A DNA stretch of 64,000 nucleotides, from positions 434,001-498,000 of the forward strand of contig NZ_FOHS01000003.1 in NCBI RefSeq assembly GCF_900111515.1. Direction: 5' to 3'. The notes below the pieces were generated by a model that searched no databases, was not told the DNA's origin, and saw only the letters and a list, made by a program, of their open reading frames with translations. Position 1 is the first letter of the stretch, and the number at the start of each line of letters is the position of its first letter. Origin of the DNA: Hymenobacter actinosclerus. GTDB taxonomy: Bacteria > Bacteroidota > Bacteroidia > Cytophagales > Hymenobacteraceae. Shown here in pieces: positions 43,152 through 50,628 of the stretch. Position numbers and translations under genes: made by a program.

Positions 43152-44198
43152 TCAGCTAAACAACTCGCCCGTGGCCGAGTTGCCGCGCAGGTGCTGGGGC
43201 ATGGGGCGGCCCAGGTGCTCGTAGGCAGCTTCGGTGGCCTCGCGGCCCCGGCTGGTGCGCTTGAGGTAGCCCTCCTGAATCAGGAAGGGCTCGTACACCT
43301 CCTCGATGGTTTCGCCTTCCTCGCCGCAGGCCGTGGCAATGGTGCTGATGCCCACGGGGCCGCCCTTGAACTTATCGATTATGGTCGTTAAGATGCGCTT
43401 GTCCATGTCGTCGAGGCCGCGGGCATCCACGTCGAGGGCCGCCAGGGCAAACTGGGCAATGTCCTGAGTAATGGTGCCGTTGCCCTTAATCTGGGCAAAG
43501 TCGCGGGTGCGGCGCAGCAGGTTGTTGGCAATACGCGGGGTGCCGCGCGAGCGGCGGGCAATTTCGTAGGCTGCCTCATCATCAATGGGCGTGGCCAGAA
43601 TTTCGGCCGAGCGGCCCACGATGCTGGTCAGCAGCTTGGCATCGTAGTACTCGAGGCGCGAGCTGATGCCGAAGCGGGCCCGCAGCGGCGCCGTGAGCAT
43701 GCCCGAGCGCGTGGTGGCCCCGATGAGGGTGAAGGGCGAGAGCGAAATCTGGACCGAGCGGGCGTTGGGGCCAGAATCGAGCATGATGTCGATGCGGTAA
43801 TCTTCCATCGCCGAGTACAGGTACTCCTCCACTACCGGGTTGAGGCGGTGGATTTCATCGATGAAGAGCACATCGTGGGGCTCCAGGTTGGTGAGCAGGC
43901 CGGCCAGGTCGGAAGGCTTGTCGAGCACCGGGCCCGAGGTCATTTTGATGCCCGATTCCAGCTCGTTGGCGATGATGTGCGAGAGCGTGGTTTTACCCAG
44001 GCCGGGAGGGCCGTGGAGCAATACGTGGTCGAGGGCGTCGCCGCGGCGCTTGGCGGCGGCCACGAACACCTTCAGGTTTTCTACTACTTTTTCCTGGCCA
44101 GCGAAATCGTCGAAGGAAAGCGGCCGCAGGGCCTTGTCAATGTCTTTGTCGGTGGCGTCGTAGTGGTCGGTGTCACCCGTCAGGAGCGGTTCGCGCAT
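43152..44198 (-). CDS. ruvB: Holliday junction branch-migration helicase RuvB
   Basis: Hexameric AAA+ motor that drives branch migration with RuvA. From ATG 44198 the 348-aa protein shows [19 protein letters not shown], Walker [18 protein letters not shown] (about 65), Walker [11 protein letters not shown], sensor-1 IGATTRSG and the C-terminal winged-helix domain ending YLKRTSRGR. ruvA and ruvC are not nearby. The frame extends to 44327 but the added residues are not family-like. Confidence 0.96.
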   Translation of the reverse strand: MREPLLTGDTDHYDATDKDIDKALRPLSFDDFAGQEKVVENLKVFVAAAKRRGDALDHVLLHGPPGLGKTTLSHIIANELESGIKMTSGPVLDKPSDLAGLLTNLEPHDVLFIDEIHRLNPVVEEYLYSAMEDYRIDIMLDSGPNARSVQISLSPFTLIGATTRSGMLTAPLRARFGISSRLEYYDAKLLTSIVGRSAEILATPIDDEAAYEIARRSRGTPRIANNLLRRTRDFAQIKGNGTITQDIAQFALAALDVDARGLDDMDKRILTTIIDKFKGGPVGISTIATACGEEGETIEEVYEPFLIQEGYLKRTSRGREATEAAYEHLGRPMPQHLRGNSATGELFS

Positions 44199-44223
44199 AG
44201 GTCTGGCAGTAATTCGTCGTGTC

Positions 44224-44231
44224 GAAAGGTA
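44224..44231 (-). promoter_or_regulatory. -7-like box TACCTTTC for ruvB
   Basis: Seven of eight matches to TAnnTTTG, 25 nt upstream of the ATG. The remaining 44232-44409 gap is AT-rich and holds nothing else recognisable. Confidence 0.4.
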
Positions 44232-44409
44232 ACACTTTGCCGCCGGCCTTGGTGCCTTCTTTAGCAAAAAATACCTTGTTATCTGAATACAACTAATTTT
44301 ATTAGCAATTGCAGCTTGCGTACGCACTCAGTAGCGCGCTTCGGCGTTCCGCGGGGCCCAACCAACAACCCCAGACCGTAACTTGCCGCCTCAATTCGCC
44401 CCGTCGTTT

Positions 44410-45378
44410 ATGCCTGCTTCCGATTCCTGGCTCGCTGCTCTACCAACCGATTTCTACGAGCAACTCACCCACACGCTAAACCTGCACGGTATGGCCGCGC
44501 TGGAGCTGCTGAGCCGCCCCGCTACGCCCGCCACTATCCGCCTGCGCCAACTCACCAGCCTCGACGCGGCCATCGTGCAGCGGCTCAACGGCATAGCCAG
44601 CCACAACCAGCTGCTGGCCGCATTGCAGCAGGAGCCGCTGGCCGTGTACCACCTGCTGCTGCTGGGCGGCCTGACGCTGGAAACCAGCCTGGCCGCGCCG
44701 GTGCTAACCTACGTGCAACGGGCTATGGGCATCAGCGAGGAGCAGCTGGAAGAGCTAGTTACTTATTGCCAGCAGCTGAGCGGCGCTTTTCTGGGGCAGC
44801 TGGAAGAAAACCTGCCCACTCCGGCGGGCGTGGCCTCGCTGGGCCTGCATCGGCTGGCAGTAGAGGAAGCGTTTGCCGGGCTGCTGGCCGCGCATTCGGC
44901 GGCGCGGCCCGTGGCCGAGCTGAAGCCGTTGCCGCCGCAGCTGCACATTATGCGCCTGGCGCTGCTGCTGGCCGTGAGTCTGCCCCAGGACACCGACCAC
45001 CCGTTTGCGCGGGCTGTGCGGGCGCTGCCTCACTTGCAGCCCGCCGCCCTGGAGCCCCTTATTGCCCGGCTCGGCCACGCCCAGGCCCACGAGCCACTGG
45101 CGCTCAGCATGCCCGAAGTGGTGCAGCTCTACCAGGCCCTACAGGTGTGCGGCATGGTGTTCGTGTCGGATTTGATGAGCCAGATTGGGCTGGAAGACGC
45201 TTTCCCGACCCTATCCGACGAGGAGCGCCGGGCCAGCGAGCCGGCGCCGGCCAGCAACCGCGAGGCCGTGGGCAGCATCGTGAGCGGCTTTACGCAGTGG
45301 GTGCAGCAGCACTTCCCCGACCACCCCGAAATCGAGCAGGCCCGGCAGCAGGTGCTGGCCCTGGCTGATTTGCTGTAG
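44410..45378 (+). CDS. Hypothetical helical protein (322 aa)
   Basis: Leu/Ala/Gln-rich, all-helical protein with no signal peptide, no TM segment long enough and no recognised motif. It begins MPASDSWLAALPTDFYEQLTHTL. The ATG at 44410 is preferred to an in-frame TTG at 44383. It diverges from ruvB and converges with the HIRAN gene across a 35-bp palindrome. Function unknown. Confidence 0.7.
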   Translation: MPASDSWLAALPTDFYEQLTHTLNLHGMAALELLSRPATPATIRLRQLTSLDAAIVQRLNGIASHNQLLAALQQEPLAVYHLLLLGGLTLETSLAAPVLTYVQRAMGISEEQLEELVTYCQQLSGAFLGQLEENLPTPAGVASLGLHRLAVEEAFAGLLAAHSAARPVAELKPLPPQLHIMRLALLLAVSLPQDTDHPFARAVRALPHLQPAALEPLIARLGHAQAHEPLALSMPEVVQLYQALQVCGMVFVSDLMSQIGLEDAFPTLSDEERRASEPAPASNREAVGSIVSGFTQWVQQHFPDHPEIEQARQQVLALADLL

Positions 45379-45411
45379 GTGTTGAACTGTTGGCGTTGGG
45401 CTGTATAAGAA

Positions 45412-45512
45412 CGGTCATTCAGAGCGCAGCGAAGAATCTCGCGTGCAATGGTAACCTTGCCGTAAGGAATTACTTTAGCACGCGAGATTCTTCGCTGCGC
45501 TCTGAATGACCG
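45412..45512. repeat. 35-bp perfect inverted repeat, GTCATTCAGAGC...TCTCGCGTGC
   Basis: Arms 45412-45446 and 45478-45512 are perfect complements. The inner GAAGAATCTCGCGTGC is identical to that at 53837-53859 and 29105-29120. It lies between convergent genes. Confidence 0.92.
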
Positions 45513-45539
45513 GCGTTTTATGTACTCAAAATACGCTTC

Positions 45540-45878
45540 TTATCGCTCCAGCAGCACTTCAATTTCCAGGTGCAGCCATTCGTCTTCCCAGGCTTTGTGG
45601 GTGAGGCGGGCCGAAAGCGGATAGCCGGCGTCGAGCAGGCGGGCGACGGTTTCGTTGCGGCCTTCGGGCAGGTAGCCCAGCCAGAACTCCTCGCCGGGGC
45701 CGGTAGTGAGCACCTTAACGGCCCAGTCGTCGTAGGAGCTGTCGGCTTCGCGGGTCAGGGCCAGGGGTTGGCCGGGCTTGAGTTTCGGCTCGAACTCGCG
45801 CAGGCCGGGACGGTGGGTGGTGCCAGCCACGAGACATTCTAATAGCACCAAAGAAGTAGCGGGGGCAGAAGTGGGCAT
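45540..45878 (-). CDS. HIRAN-domain protein
   Basis: 112-aa protein made almost entirely of a HIRAN fold: LLECLVAGTTHRPGL, LKPGQPLALTREADSSYDDWAVKV, WLGYLPEGRNETVARLLDAG. HIRAN domains recognise DNA ends or stalled-fork structures when joined to helicases. The stand-alone bacterial form has no settled role. A perfect -7 box lies 38 nt upstream of ATG 45878. Confidence 0.85.
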   Translation of the reverse strand: MPTSAPATSLVLLECLVAGTTHRPGLREFEPKLKPGQPLALTREADSSYDDWAVKVLTTGPGEEFWLGYLPEGRNETVARLLDAGYPLSARLTHKAWEDEWLHLEIEVLLER

Positions 45879-45915
45879 GGAGCAGGAAAGCGTAGTGAGG
45901 CCCTAAACTACGCAG

Positions 45916-45923
45916 CAAAACTA
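45916..45923 (-). promoter_or_regulatory. -7 box TAGTTTTG for the HIRAN gene
   Basis: Perfect TAnnTTTG match, in the divergent gap. Confidence 0.55.
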
Positions 45924-46018
45924 GTTTCCGCCACTGCGGGTCGCGCAACCTGCCGCCACGAGCCGCGTTTCCACTGCTTCGGCCGGCCCCTTTGCCAGCC
46001 TCCCGACTCTACTCCCCT

Positions 46019-46480
46019 ATGTATAGCAAGACCGAAGCCACCCAGCTCCGCCAGGCCTTCTGGACCACGCTGGGCCAGTACATGCAGCCCGTACCCTCGG
46101 CCGACGGCGGGCCGGTGAACTGGATGAACTACAAAACCGGCCTCAAGCACGTGTACTTCCGCCTGCACGCCGACAACCGCCACGCCACCATAGCCATCGA
46201 AATCACCCACCCCGATGAAGGCCTGCGGGAGCTGTTCTTCGAGCAGTTTCGGGAGCTACGGCCGATGCTGGAAGAAGCCACCGGCGAAACCTGGACCTGG
46301 GAGCCGGCCGCCGTCAACGAAAGTGGCCAGCCGCTGGCCCGCATCTACCAGGAGCTGCGCCCCGCCAACCTGTTCTCCCGCGACGACTGGCCCCGGCTCA
46401 TTCCCTTCTTCAAGCCCCGGCTGATGGCGTTGGACGAGTTCTGGAGTACGGGCCAGTATGCATTTGACGAGTTGCGGTAA
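46019..46480 (+). CDS. DUF4268-family protein
   Basis: 153-aa protein matching the DUF4268 pattern: FWTTLGQYMQPVPSADGG..NWMNYKTGLKHVYFRLHADN, and near the end RDDWPRLIPFFKPRLMALDEFW. The family has no known function. The ATG at 46019 is used. It diverges from the HIRAN gene. Confidence 0.82.
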   Translation: MYSKTEATQLRQAFWTTLGQYMQPVPSADGGPVNWMNYKTGLKHVYFRLHADNRHATIAIEITHPDEGLRELFFEQFRELRPMLEEATGETWTWEPAAVNESGQPLARIYQELRPANLFSRDDWPRLIPFFKPRLMALDEFWSTGQYAFDELR

Positions 46481-46532
46481 GGCAACGCGTTTTCTCACTT
46501 TAAAAGGCACTCACAACACTGAAATGGCCTTT

Positions 46533-47189
46533 CTACTCAACCATCGAGTAGATAGCGACTTTCTTGCGCCATTGGCCCTTTATCTTCTCATATATCCACA
46601 CATCCATACTAGTCCCGTATCCAACTTCGACCATTGCCCGCTTGCCATCCTCAGAAAATAGCATTCCGGAAATACTGAATAGTTGCCAGTTACCATAGTG
46701 CGTTGAAAGATAGTCTCCTCTAGGATCTAATGATACTATTTGCCCCTTCTTTGACGTCCTACCATCAATAGCTCGGATCGTATCCTGGTTTATGACATGC
46801 ACCCAATCATACTTTATATAAGCCTGATCAAACATGAAGCTATGGGCCGCCGGTAGTTGCTGCCGAAATGAGGCAATGTCTCTTTCTGAAAAATATTTAC
46901 GCAGTATCGAGTATTCTTCAGTGCCCTGCTTAGCCGATATGAATCCCTCAGAAACATGGCTATCACTGTATGCGTGGTTTAGCAGCAGAAGGCGTACGGT
47001 TGAAATATCTGTAGGAGCATTACGCCAATGGTAATAGCCATCATCGCCTTTCTCCAACCGAGAAACTGCCTGTGACTGTAAACCACCTAATATTCCATCG
47101 GCAAGTTCGTAGAATTGCTTGCTGGGTGCTTGAGCAGCTGCAACAAAAGAACTGGTTAGCATTATTAAAACAGATAACACTCTAAGCAT
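46533..47189 (-). CDS. Hypothetical secreted protein (218 aa), AT-rich gene
   Basis: A signal peptide (VLSVLIMLTSSFVAAAQ) is followed by about 200 residues of no recognised family. The only features I can point to are the aromatic patches YYHWRN and GNWQLFSISGMLFSEDGKRAMVEVGYG. The last resembles repeat blades that describe measured values, but no function follows. Codon use is clearly AT-richer than neighbours (many ATA, TTA, AAA, TCA-type codons), suggesting recent arrival. The ATG at 47189 is chosen. Confidence 0.72.
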   Translation of the reverse strand: MLRVLSVLIMLTSSFVAAAQAPSKQFYELADGILGGLQSQAVSRLEKGDDGYYHWRNAPTDISTVRLLLLNHAYSDSHVSEGFISAKQGTEEYSILRKYFSERDIASFRQQLPAAHSFMFDQAYIKYDWVHVINQDTIRAIDGRTSKKGQIVSLDPRGDYLSTHYGNWQLFSISGMLFSEDGKRAMVEVGYGTSMDVWIYEKIKGQWRKKVAIYSMVE

Positions 47190-47206
47190 AATCAAGCAGC
47201 ATTAAA

Positions 47207-47238
47207 AAACGGCCGCCCTGTTTCCAGAACGGCCGTTT
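47207..47238. terminator. Hairpin between the AT-rich gene and the dehydrogenase
   Basis: A 9-bp stem AAACGGCCG (47207-47215) / CGGCCGTTT (47230-47238). It is flanked by A and T runs and lies 3' of the acyl-CoA dehydrogenase gene. Confidence 0.75.
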
Positions 47239-47259
47239 GAATTTACGCAACTTCTGCGC

Positions 47260-48495
47260 TTACTTGAACGCCTGAATGCCCGTAATATCGGCGCCCGTAA
47301 TCAGCAGGTGGATGTCGTGGGTGCCTTCGTAGGTGAGGACCGATTCGAGGTTCATCATGTGGCGCATGATGGGGTACTCGCCCGTGATGCCCATGCCGCC
47401 GTGAATCTGGCGGGCTTCGCGGGCGATGTGCAGGGCAATTTCTACCGAGTTGCGCTTGGCCATCGAAATCTGGGCGCTGGTGGCTTTGCCTTCGTTTTTG
47501 AGCACGCCCAGGCGCCATACCATCAGTTGGGCCTTAGTGATTTCAGTAATCATTTCGGCCAGCTTTTTCTGCTGGAGCTGGAAAGCGGCAATCGGCTTGC
47601 CGAACTGCTCGCGCTCCAGGCTGTATTTCAGGGCCGACTCGTAGCAGTCAATGGCCACGCCGATGGCGCCCCAGGCAATGCCGAAGCGGGCCGAGTCGAG
47701 GCAGCCCAGGGGGCCTTTGAGGCCGTCGATGTTGGGCAGCAGGTTTTCCTTGGGCACCTTCACGTTGTCGAATACCAGCTCGCCGGTGGTGCTGGCGCGC
47801 AGGCTCCACTTGTTGTGGATTTCGGGCGTCGTGAAGCCTTCCATGCCGCGCTCCACGATAAGGCCCTTGATACGGCCCTCCTCGTTTTTGGCCCACACTA
47901 CGGCCACCTGACACTCGGGCGAGTTGGAAATCCAGAGCTTGGCGCCGTTGAGCAGGTAGTAGTCGCCCTTGTCTTCGATGCGCGTAACCATGCCGCCGGG
48001 GTTCGAGCCGTGGTCGGGCTCGGTCAGGCCGAAGCAGCCGAGCCACTCGCCGCTGGCCAGTTTGGGCAGGAACTTGCGGCGCTGCTCCTCCGAGCCGTAG
48101 GCGTAGATGGGGAACATCACCAACGACCCCTGCACCGAGGCCGTGGAGCGCATACCGGAGTCGCCGCGCTCAATTTCCTGCATAATCAGGCCGTAGCTGA
48201 TGTAGTCGAGGCCGCCGCCGCCGTACTCGGTGGGGATGGTGGGGCCGAACGCGCCCACGTCGCCGAACTTGCGCACGATTTCGCTGGGAAAGTGCGCCTG
48301 CTGGGCCCACTTCTCGATGTTGGGGCTGATTTCCTTTTTCACGAAATCACGAATGCTCTGGCGGATGAGCTTGTGCTCCTCGGTCAGCAGGCCGTCGAGG
48401 TCGAAGTAATCGGTGAAACCGGCCGCGTTGGTAGAACCGCGCTGGGCGGAATGGGCTTTGGCCTGGGGCGAGAGTACGTCAGCTTCAGAAGACAT
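47260..48495 (-). CDS. Acyl-CoA dehydrogenase, glutaryl-CoA dehydrogenase-like
   Basis: FAD enzyme that oxidises an acyl-CoA, feeding electrons to ETF. From ATG 48495 the 411-aa protein shows LGCFGLTEPDHGSNPGGM (FAD/substrate loop), AKLWISNSPECQVAVVWAK, REQFGKPIAAFQLQQKKLAEM and IHGGMGITGEYPIMRHMMN. The catalytic base sits in TYEGTHDIHLLITG, the arrangement of glutaryl-CoA dehydrogenase, so lysine/tryptophan breakdown is likely. A perfect -7 box is upstream. Confidence 0.9.
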   Translation of the reverse strand: MSSEADVLSPQAKAHSAQRGSTNAAGFTDYFDLDGLLTEEHKLIRQSIRDFVKKEISPNIEKWAQQAHFPSEIVRKFGDVGAFGPTIPTEYGGGGLDYISYGLIMQEIERGDSGMRSTASVQGSLVMFPIYAYGSEEQRRKFLPKLASGEWLGCFGLTEPDHGSNPGGMVTRIEDKGDYYLLNGAKLWISNSPECQVAVVWAKNEEGRIKGLIVERGMEGFTTPEIHNKWSLRASTTGELVFDNVKVPKENLLPNIDGLKGPLGCLDSARFGIAWGAIGVAIDCYESALKYSLEREQFGKPIAAFQLQQKKLAEMITEITKAQLMVWRLGVLKNEGKATSAQISMAKRNSVEIALHIAREARQIHGGMGITGEYPIMRHMMNLESVLTYEGTHDIHLLITGADITGIQAFK

Positions 48496-48536
48496 GGCGG
48501 ATGATATGGGGTGGGCTATAAAGTGGGAATCAGCTT

Positions 48537-48544
48537 CAAAGATA
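48537..48544 (-). promoter_or_regulatory. -7 box TATCTTTG for the dehydrogenase
   Basis: Perfect TAnnTTTG match 41 nt upstream of the ATG at 48495. Confidence 0.55.
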
Positions 48545-48633
48545 AGGCTTTCCGAATGTAGAACCGTGCGGTCGACCCGATGGTTTGGCACCGGCCTGCG
48601 GGCTGGCCAGGGCCAAAAAGCCGTACCTTAAAT

Positions 48634-48660
48634 CGCCCGTTCGTCGGACGGGCCTTTTTT
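48634..48660 (+). terminator. Orphan intrinsic terminator upstream of the permease
   Basis: Stem GCCCGT (48634-48639) / ACGGGC (48647-48652) with a T7 run (48654-48660), 56 nt before ATG 48716 and in a divergent gap where no gene ends. It could end a small RNA or attenuate the permease mRNA. Confidence 0.6.
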
Positions 48661-48715
48661 TCCGTACCAGTTCCCATCTTCATTCCTACCATCGCCTGGC
48701 CTACCCTTACCTTAT

Positions 48716-50455
48716 ATGAGTGAGCACAAAAAACTAACCGAGCTGGAAGCCACCGCCATTTGCGGCAACGATATTTCCTCGTCCTGCCTCTATGTGTCGG
48801 CCCTGGCCATTGCCTACGCCGGGCAGTACGCCTTCGTGGCCCTGCTGATGGTGGCGGCAGTGCTGTTCCTGTTCCGTAAAATTTACGGTGAGGTGGTGGG
48901 CGCGCTGCCCCTCAACGGCGGCGCCTACAACGTGCTGCTCAACACCACCAGCAAGCGCAACGCCGCCCTGGCCGCCTGTCTCACCATCCTCTCGTACATG
49001 GCCACCGCCGTTATTTCGGCCGCCGAAGCCATGCACTACCTGCACACGCTCTGGGACGGGTTCAACATCAATTTTGCCACCCTGGCGCTGCTGGGCCTGT
49101 TTCTGGCCCTCACTATCCTGGGCATCTCGGAGTCGGCGAAGGTGGCCGTGGCTATTTTCCTGACTCACCTGGCTACGCTCACGGTGCTGGTGGTTACGGC
49201 CGTGTGGTTTTTGCTGACCCACGACATGAGCACGTTCTCGCTGAACTTCTCGGCTCCCATTCCCGGCGGCAGCCTGGTTACGGCCCTGTTTTTTGGCTTC
49301 AGCGCGGCTATGCTGGGCATTTCGGGTTTTGAAAGCTCGGCCAACTTCGTGGAGGAGCAGGCTGCCGGCGTGTTTCCCAAAACGCTGCGCAATATGTGGG
49401 TGGTGGTCAGTTTCTTCAACCCGATTATTGCCTTTCTGGCCATTGCCGCGCTACCGATAGTTAGCGTGGGCGAGCATTCCGAAACGGTGCTCGCCTACCT
49501 GGGCGAGGTTACCGGCGGCCCGTGGCTGGGTACGCTCATCTCGATTGATGCCGTGGCCGTGCTCAGCGGGGCCGTGCTCACGAGTTTCGTGGGCGTAAGC
49601 GGCCTGATGAAACGCATGGCCCTGGACCGCATCCTGCCCCAGTTCTTCCTCAAGGAAAACGCCCGCCAGAGCAACTACATCATCCTGATTACCTTTTTCC
49701 TGCTCTGTTCTTCGGTGCTCTTCATCACCAACGGCGACATCAAGCCGCTGGCGGGCGTGTACACCATCTCGTTTCTGTCGGTGATGGCCTTGTTTGCCAT
49801 CGGCAACTTCCTGCTCAAGAGCAAGCGGCCCAACCTGCCGCGCCCCATATACGCCGGTATTCTCACGGTTACGGTGGCCCTTATCAGCGTGTTGATAGCG
49901 CTATACGGCAACGTGCAGCTGAACCCCAAGTTCCTGATTGTCTTCCTGCAGTACTTCCTGCCCTCGATGGCCATCGTGTACATCATGCTCAACCGGGCGT
50001 CTATTCTGGAGCTGATTCTGGCTGCCGCTACCTCGTTTGCCCACAAATACCCCGGCGTGTCGCGCTTCAGCCGCCTGCAGGTGCAAAAGGCCACCCGCGA
50101 GCTGCACCAGCAGGAATTCGTGTTCTTCACCAAGGGCGACAACGTGTCGAACCTGAACAAGGTGATGGCCTACGTGGTAGAAAACGAGTTTACCAACCGC
50201 CTCAAAATCGTGACGCTGCTGCGCGAGGGCGAAACCTATTCGCCCGAGCTGCTCAAGGATATAGAGGTGCTCGACCGCGCCTATGACCAGATTCGGGTGG
50301 ATTTCGTGGCCATGCCCGGCCACTTCGGCCCCGAGCTTATCGACCGCCTCTCCCGCGAGTGGAACATACCCAAAAACTTCATGTTCATCGGCTCCCCCGG
50401 CGACCGGTTCCCCTACCAGATTTCCGAGTTGGGCGGCGTGCGCCTGATCATCTGA
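48716..50455 (+). CDS. APC-family amino-acid/cation permease with cytosolic C-terminal domain
   Basis: 579-aa transporter. About twelve hydrophobic helices run from residue 25 to 440, with APC signatures in helix 1 (ATAICGNDISSSCLYVSALAI) and the EVVGALPLNGGAYN loop. A C-terminal soluble part (about 455-579) looks like a UspA-type module (LKIVTLLREGETYSPELLKDIEVLDRAY), as in some APC members with nucleotide-binding tails. Substrate unknown. The gene starts ATGAGTGAG at 48716 and is preceded by an orphan terminator-like hairpin that may regulate it. Confidence 0.85.
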   Translation: MSEHKKLTELEATAICGNDISSSCLYVSALAIAYAGQYAFVALLMVAAVLFLFRKIYGEVVGALPLNGGAYNVLLNTTSKRNAALAACLTILSYMATAVISAAEAMHYLHTLWDGFNINFATLALLGLFLALTILGISESAKVAVAIFLTHLATLTVLVVTAVWFLLTHDMSTFSLNFSAPIPGGSLVTALFFGFSAAMLGISGFESSANFVEEQAAGVFPKTLRNMWVVVSFFNPIIAFLAIAALPIVSVGEHSETVLAYLGEVTGGPWLGTLISIDAVAVLSGAVLTSFVGVSGLMKRMALDRILPQFFLKENARQSNYIILITFFLLCSSVLFITNGDIKPLAGVYTISFLSVMALFAIGNFLLKSKRPNLPRPIYAGILTVTVALISVLIALYGNVQLNPKFLIVFLQYFLPSMAIVYIMLNRASILELILAAATSFAHKYPGVSRFSRLQVQKATRELHQQEFVFFTKGDNVSNLNKVMAYVVENEFTNRLKIVTLLREGETYSPELLKDIEVLDRAYDQIRVDFVAMPGHFGPELIDRLSREWNIPKNFMFIGSPGDRFPYQISELGGVRLII

Positions 50456-50628
50456 TCACTGATTGGCACGGATTTTAGCGGATTTCACGGATTTTGTAGT
50501 CGATTAAAGAAGGCCACCTCGGTTGAGGTGGCCTTCTTTGTTTTGCTGAGCAACGGATTCAAAATTGACAATCGGGCCGGCTACAAAATCCGTGAAATCT
50601 GCTAAAATCCGTGCTCATCCGTGATCAG
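50452..50628. repeat. 48-bp imperfect inverted repeat, CACGGATTTTAG-type, enclosing a terminator
   Basis: Arms 50452-50499 and 50581-50628 pair at about 44 of 48 positions. The arms read CACGGATTTTAGC-GGATTTCACGGATTTTG, itself an internal repeat of CGGATTT. The left arm overlaps the permease stop and the right arm runs into the receptor gene's 3' end. Confidence 0.85.
50506..50539. terminator. Bidirectional terminator inside the palindrome
   Basis: A perfect 15-bp stem AAAGAAGGCCACCTC (50506-50520) / 50525-50539 with a GGTT loop, A/T runs on both sides. It serves the convergent permease and receptor genes. Confidence 0.9.
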
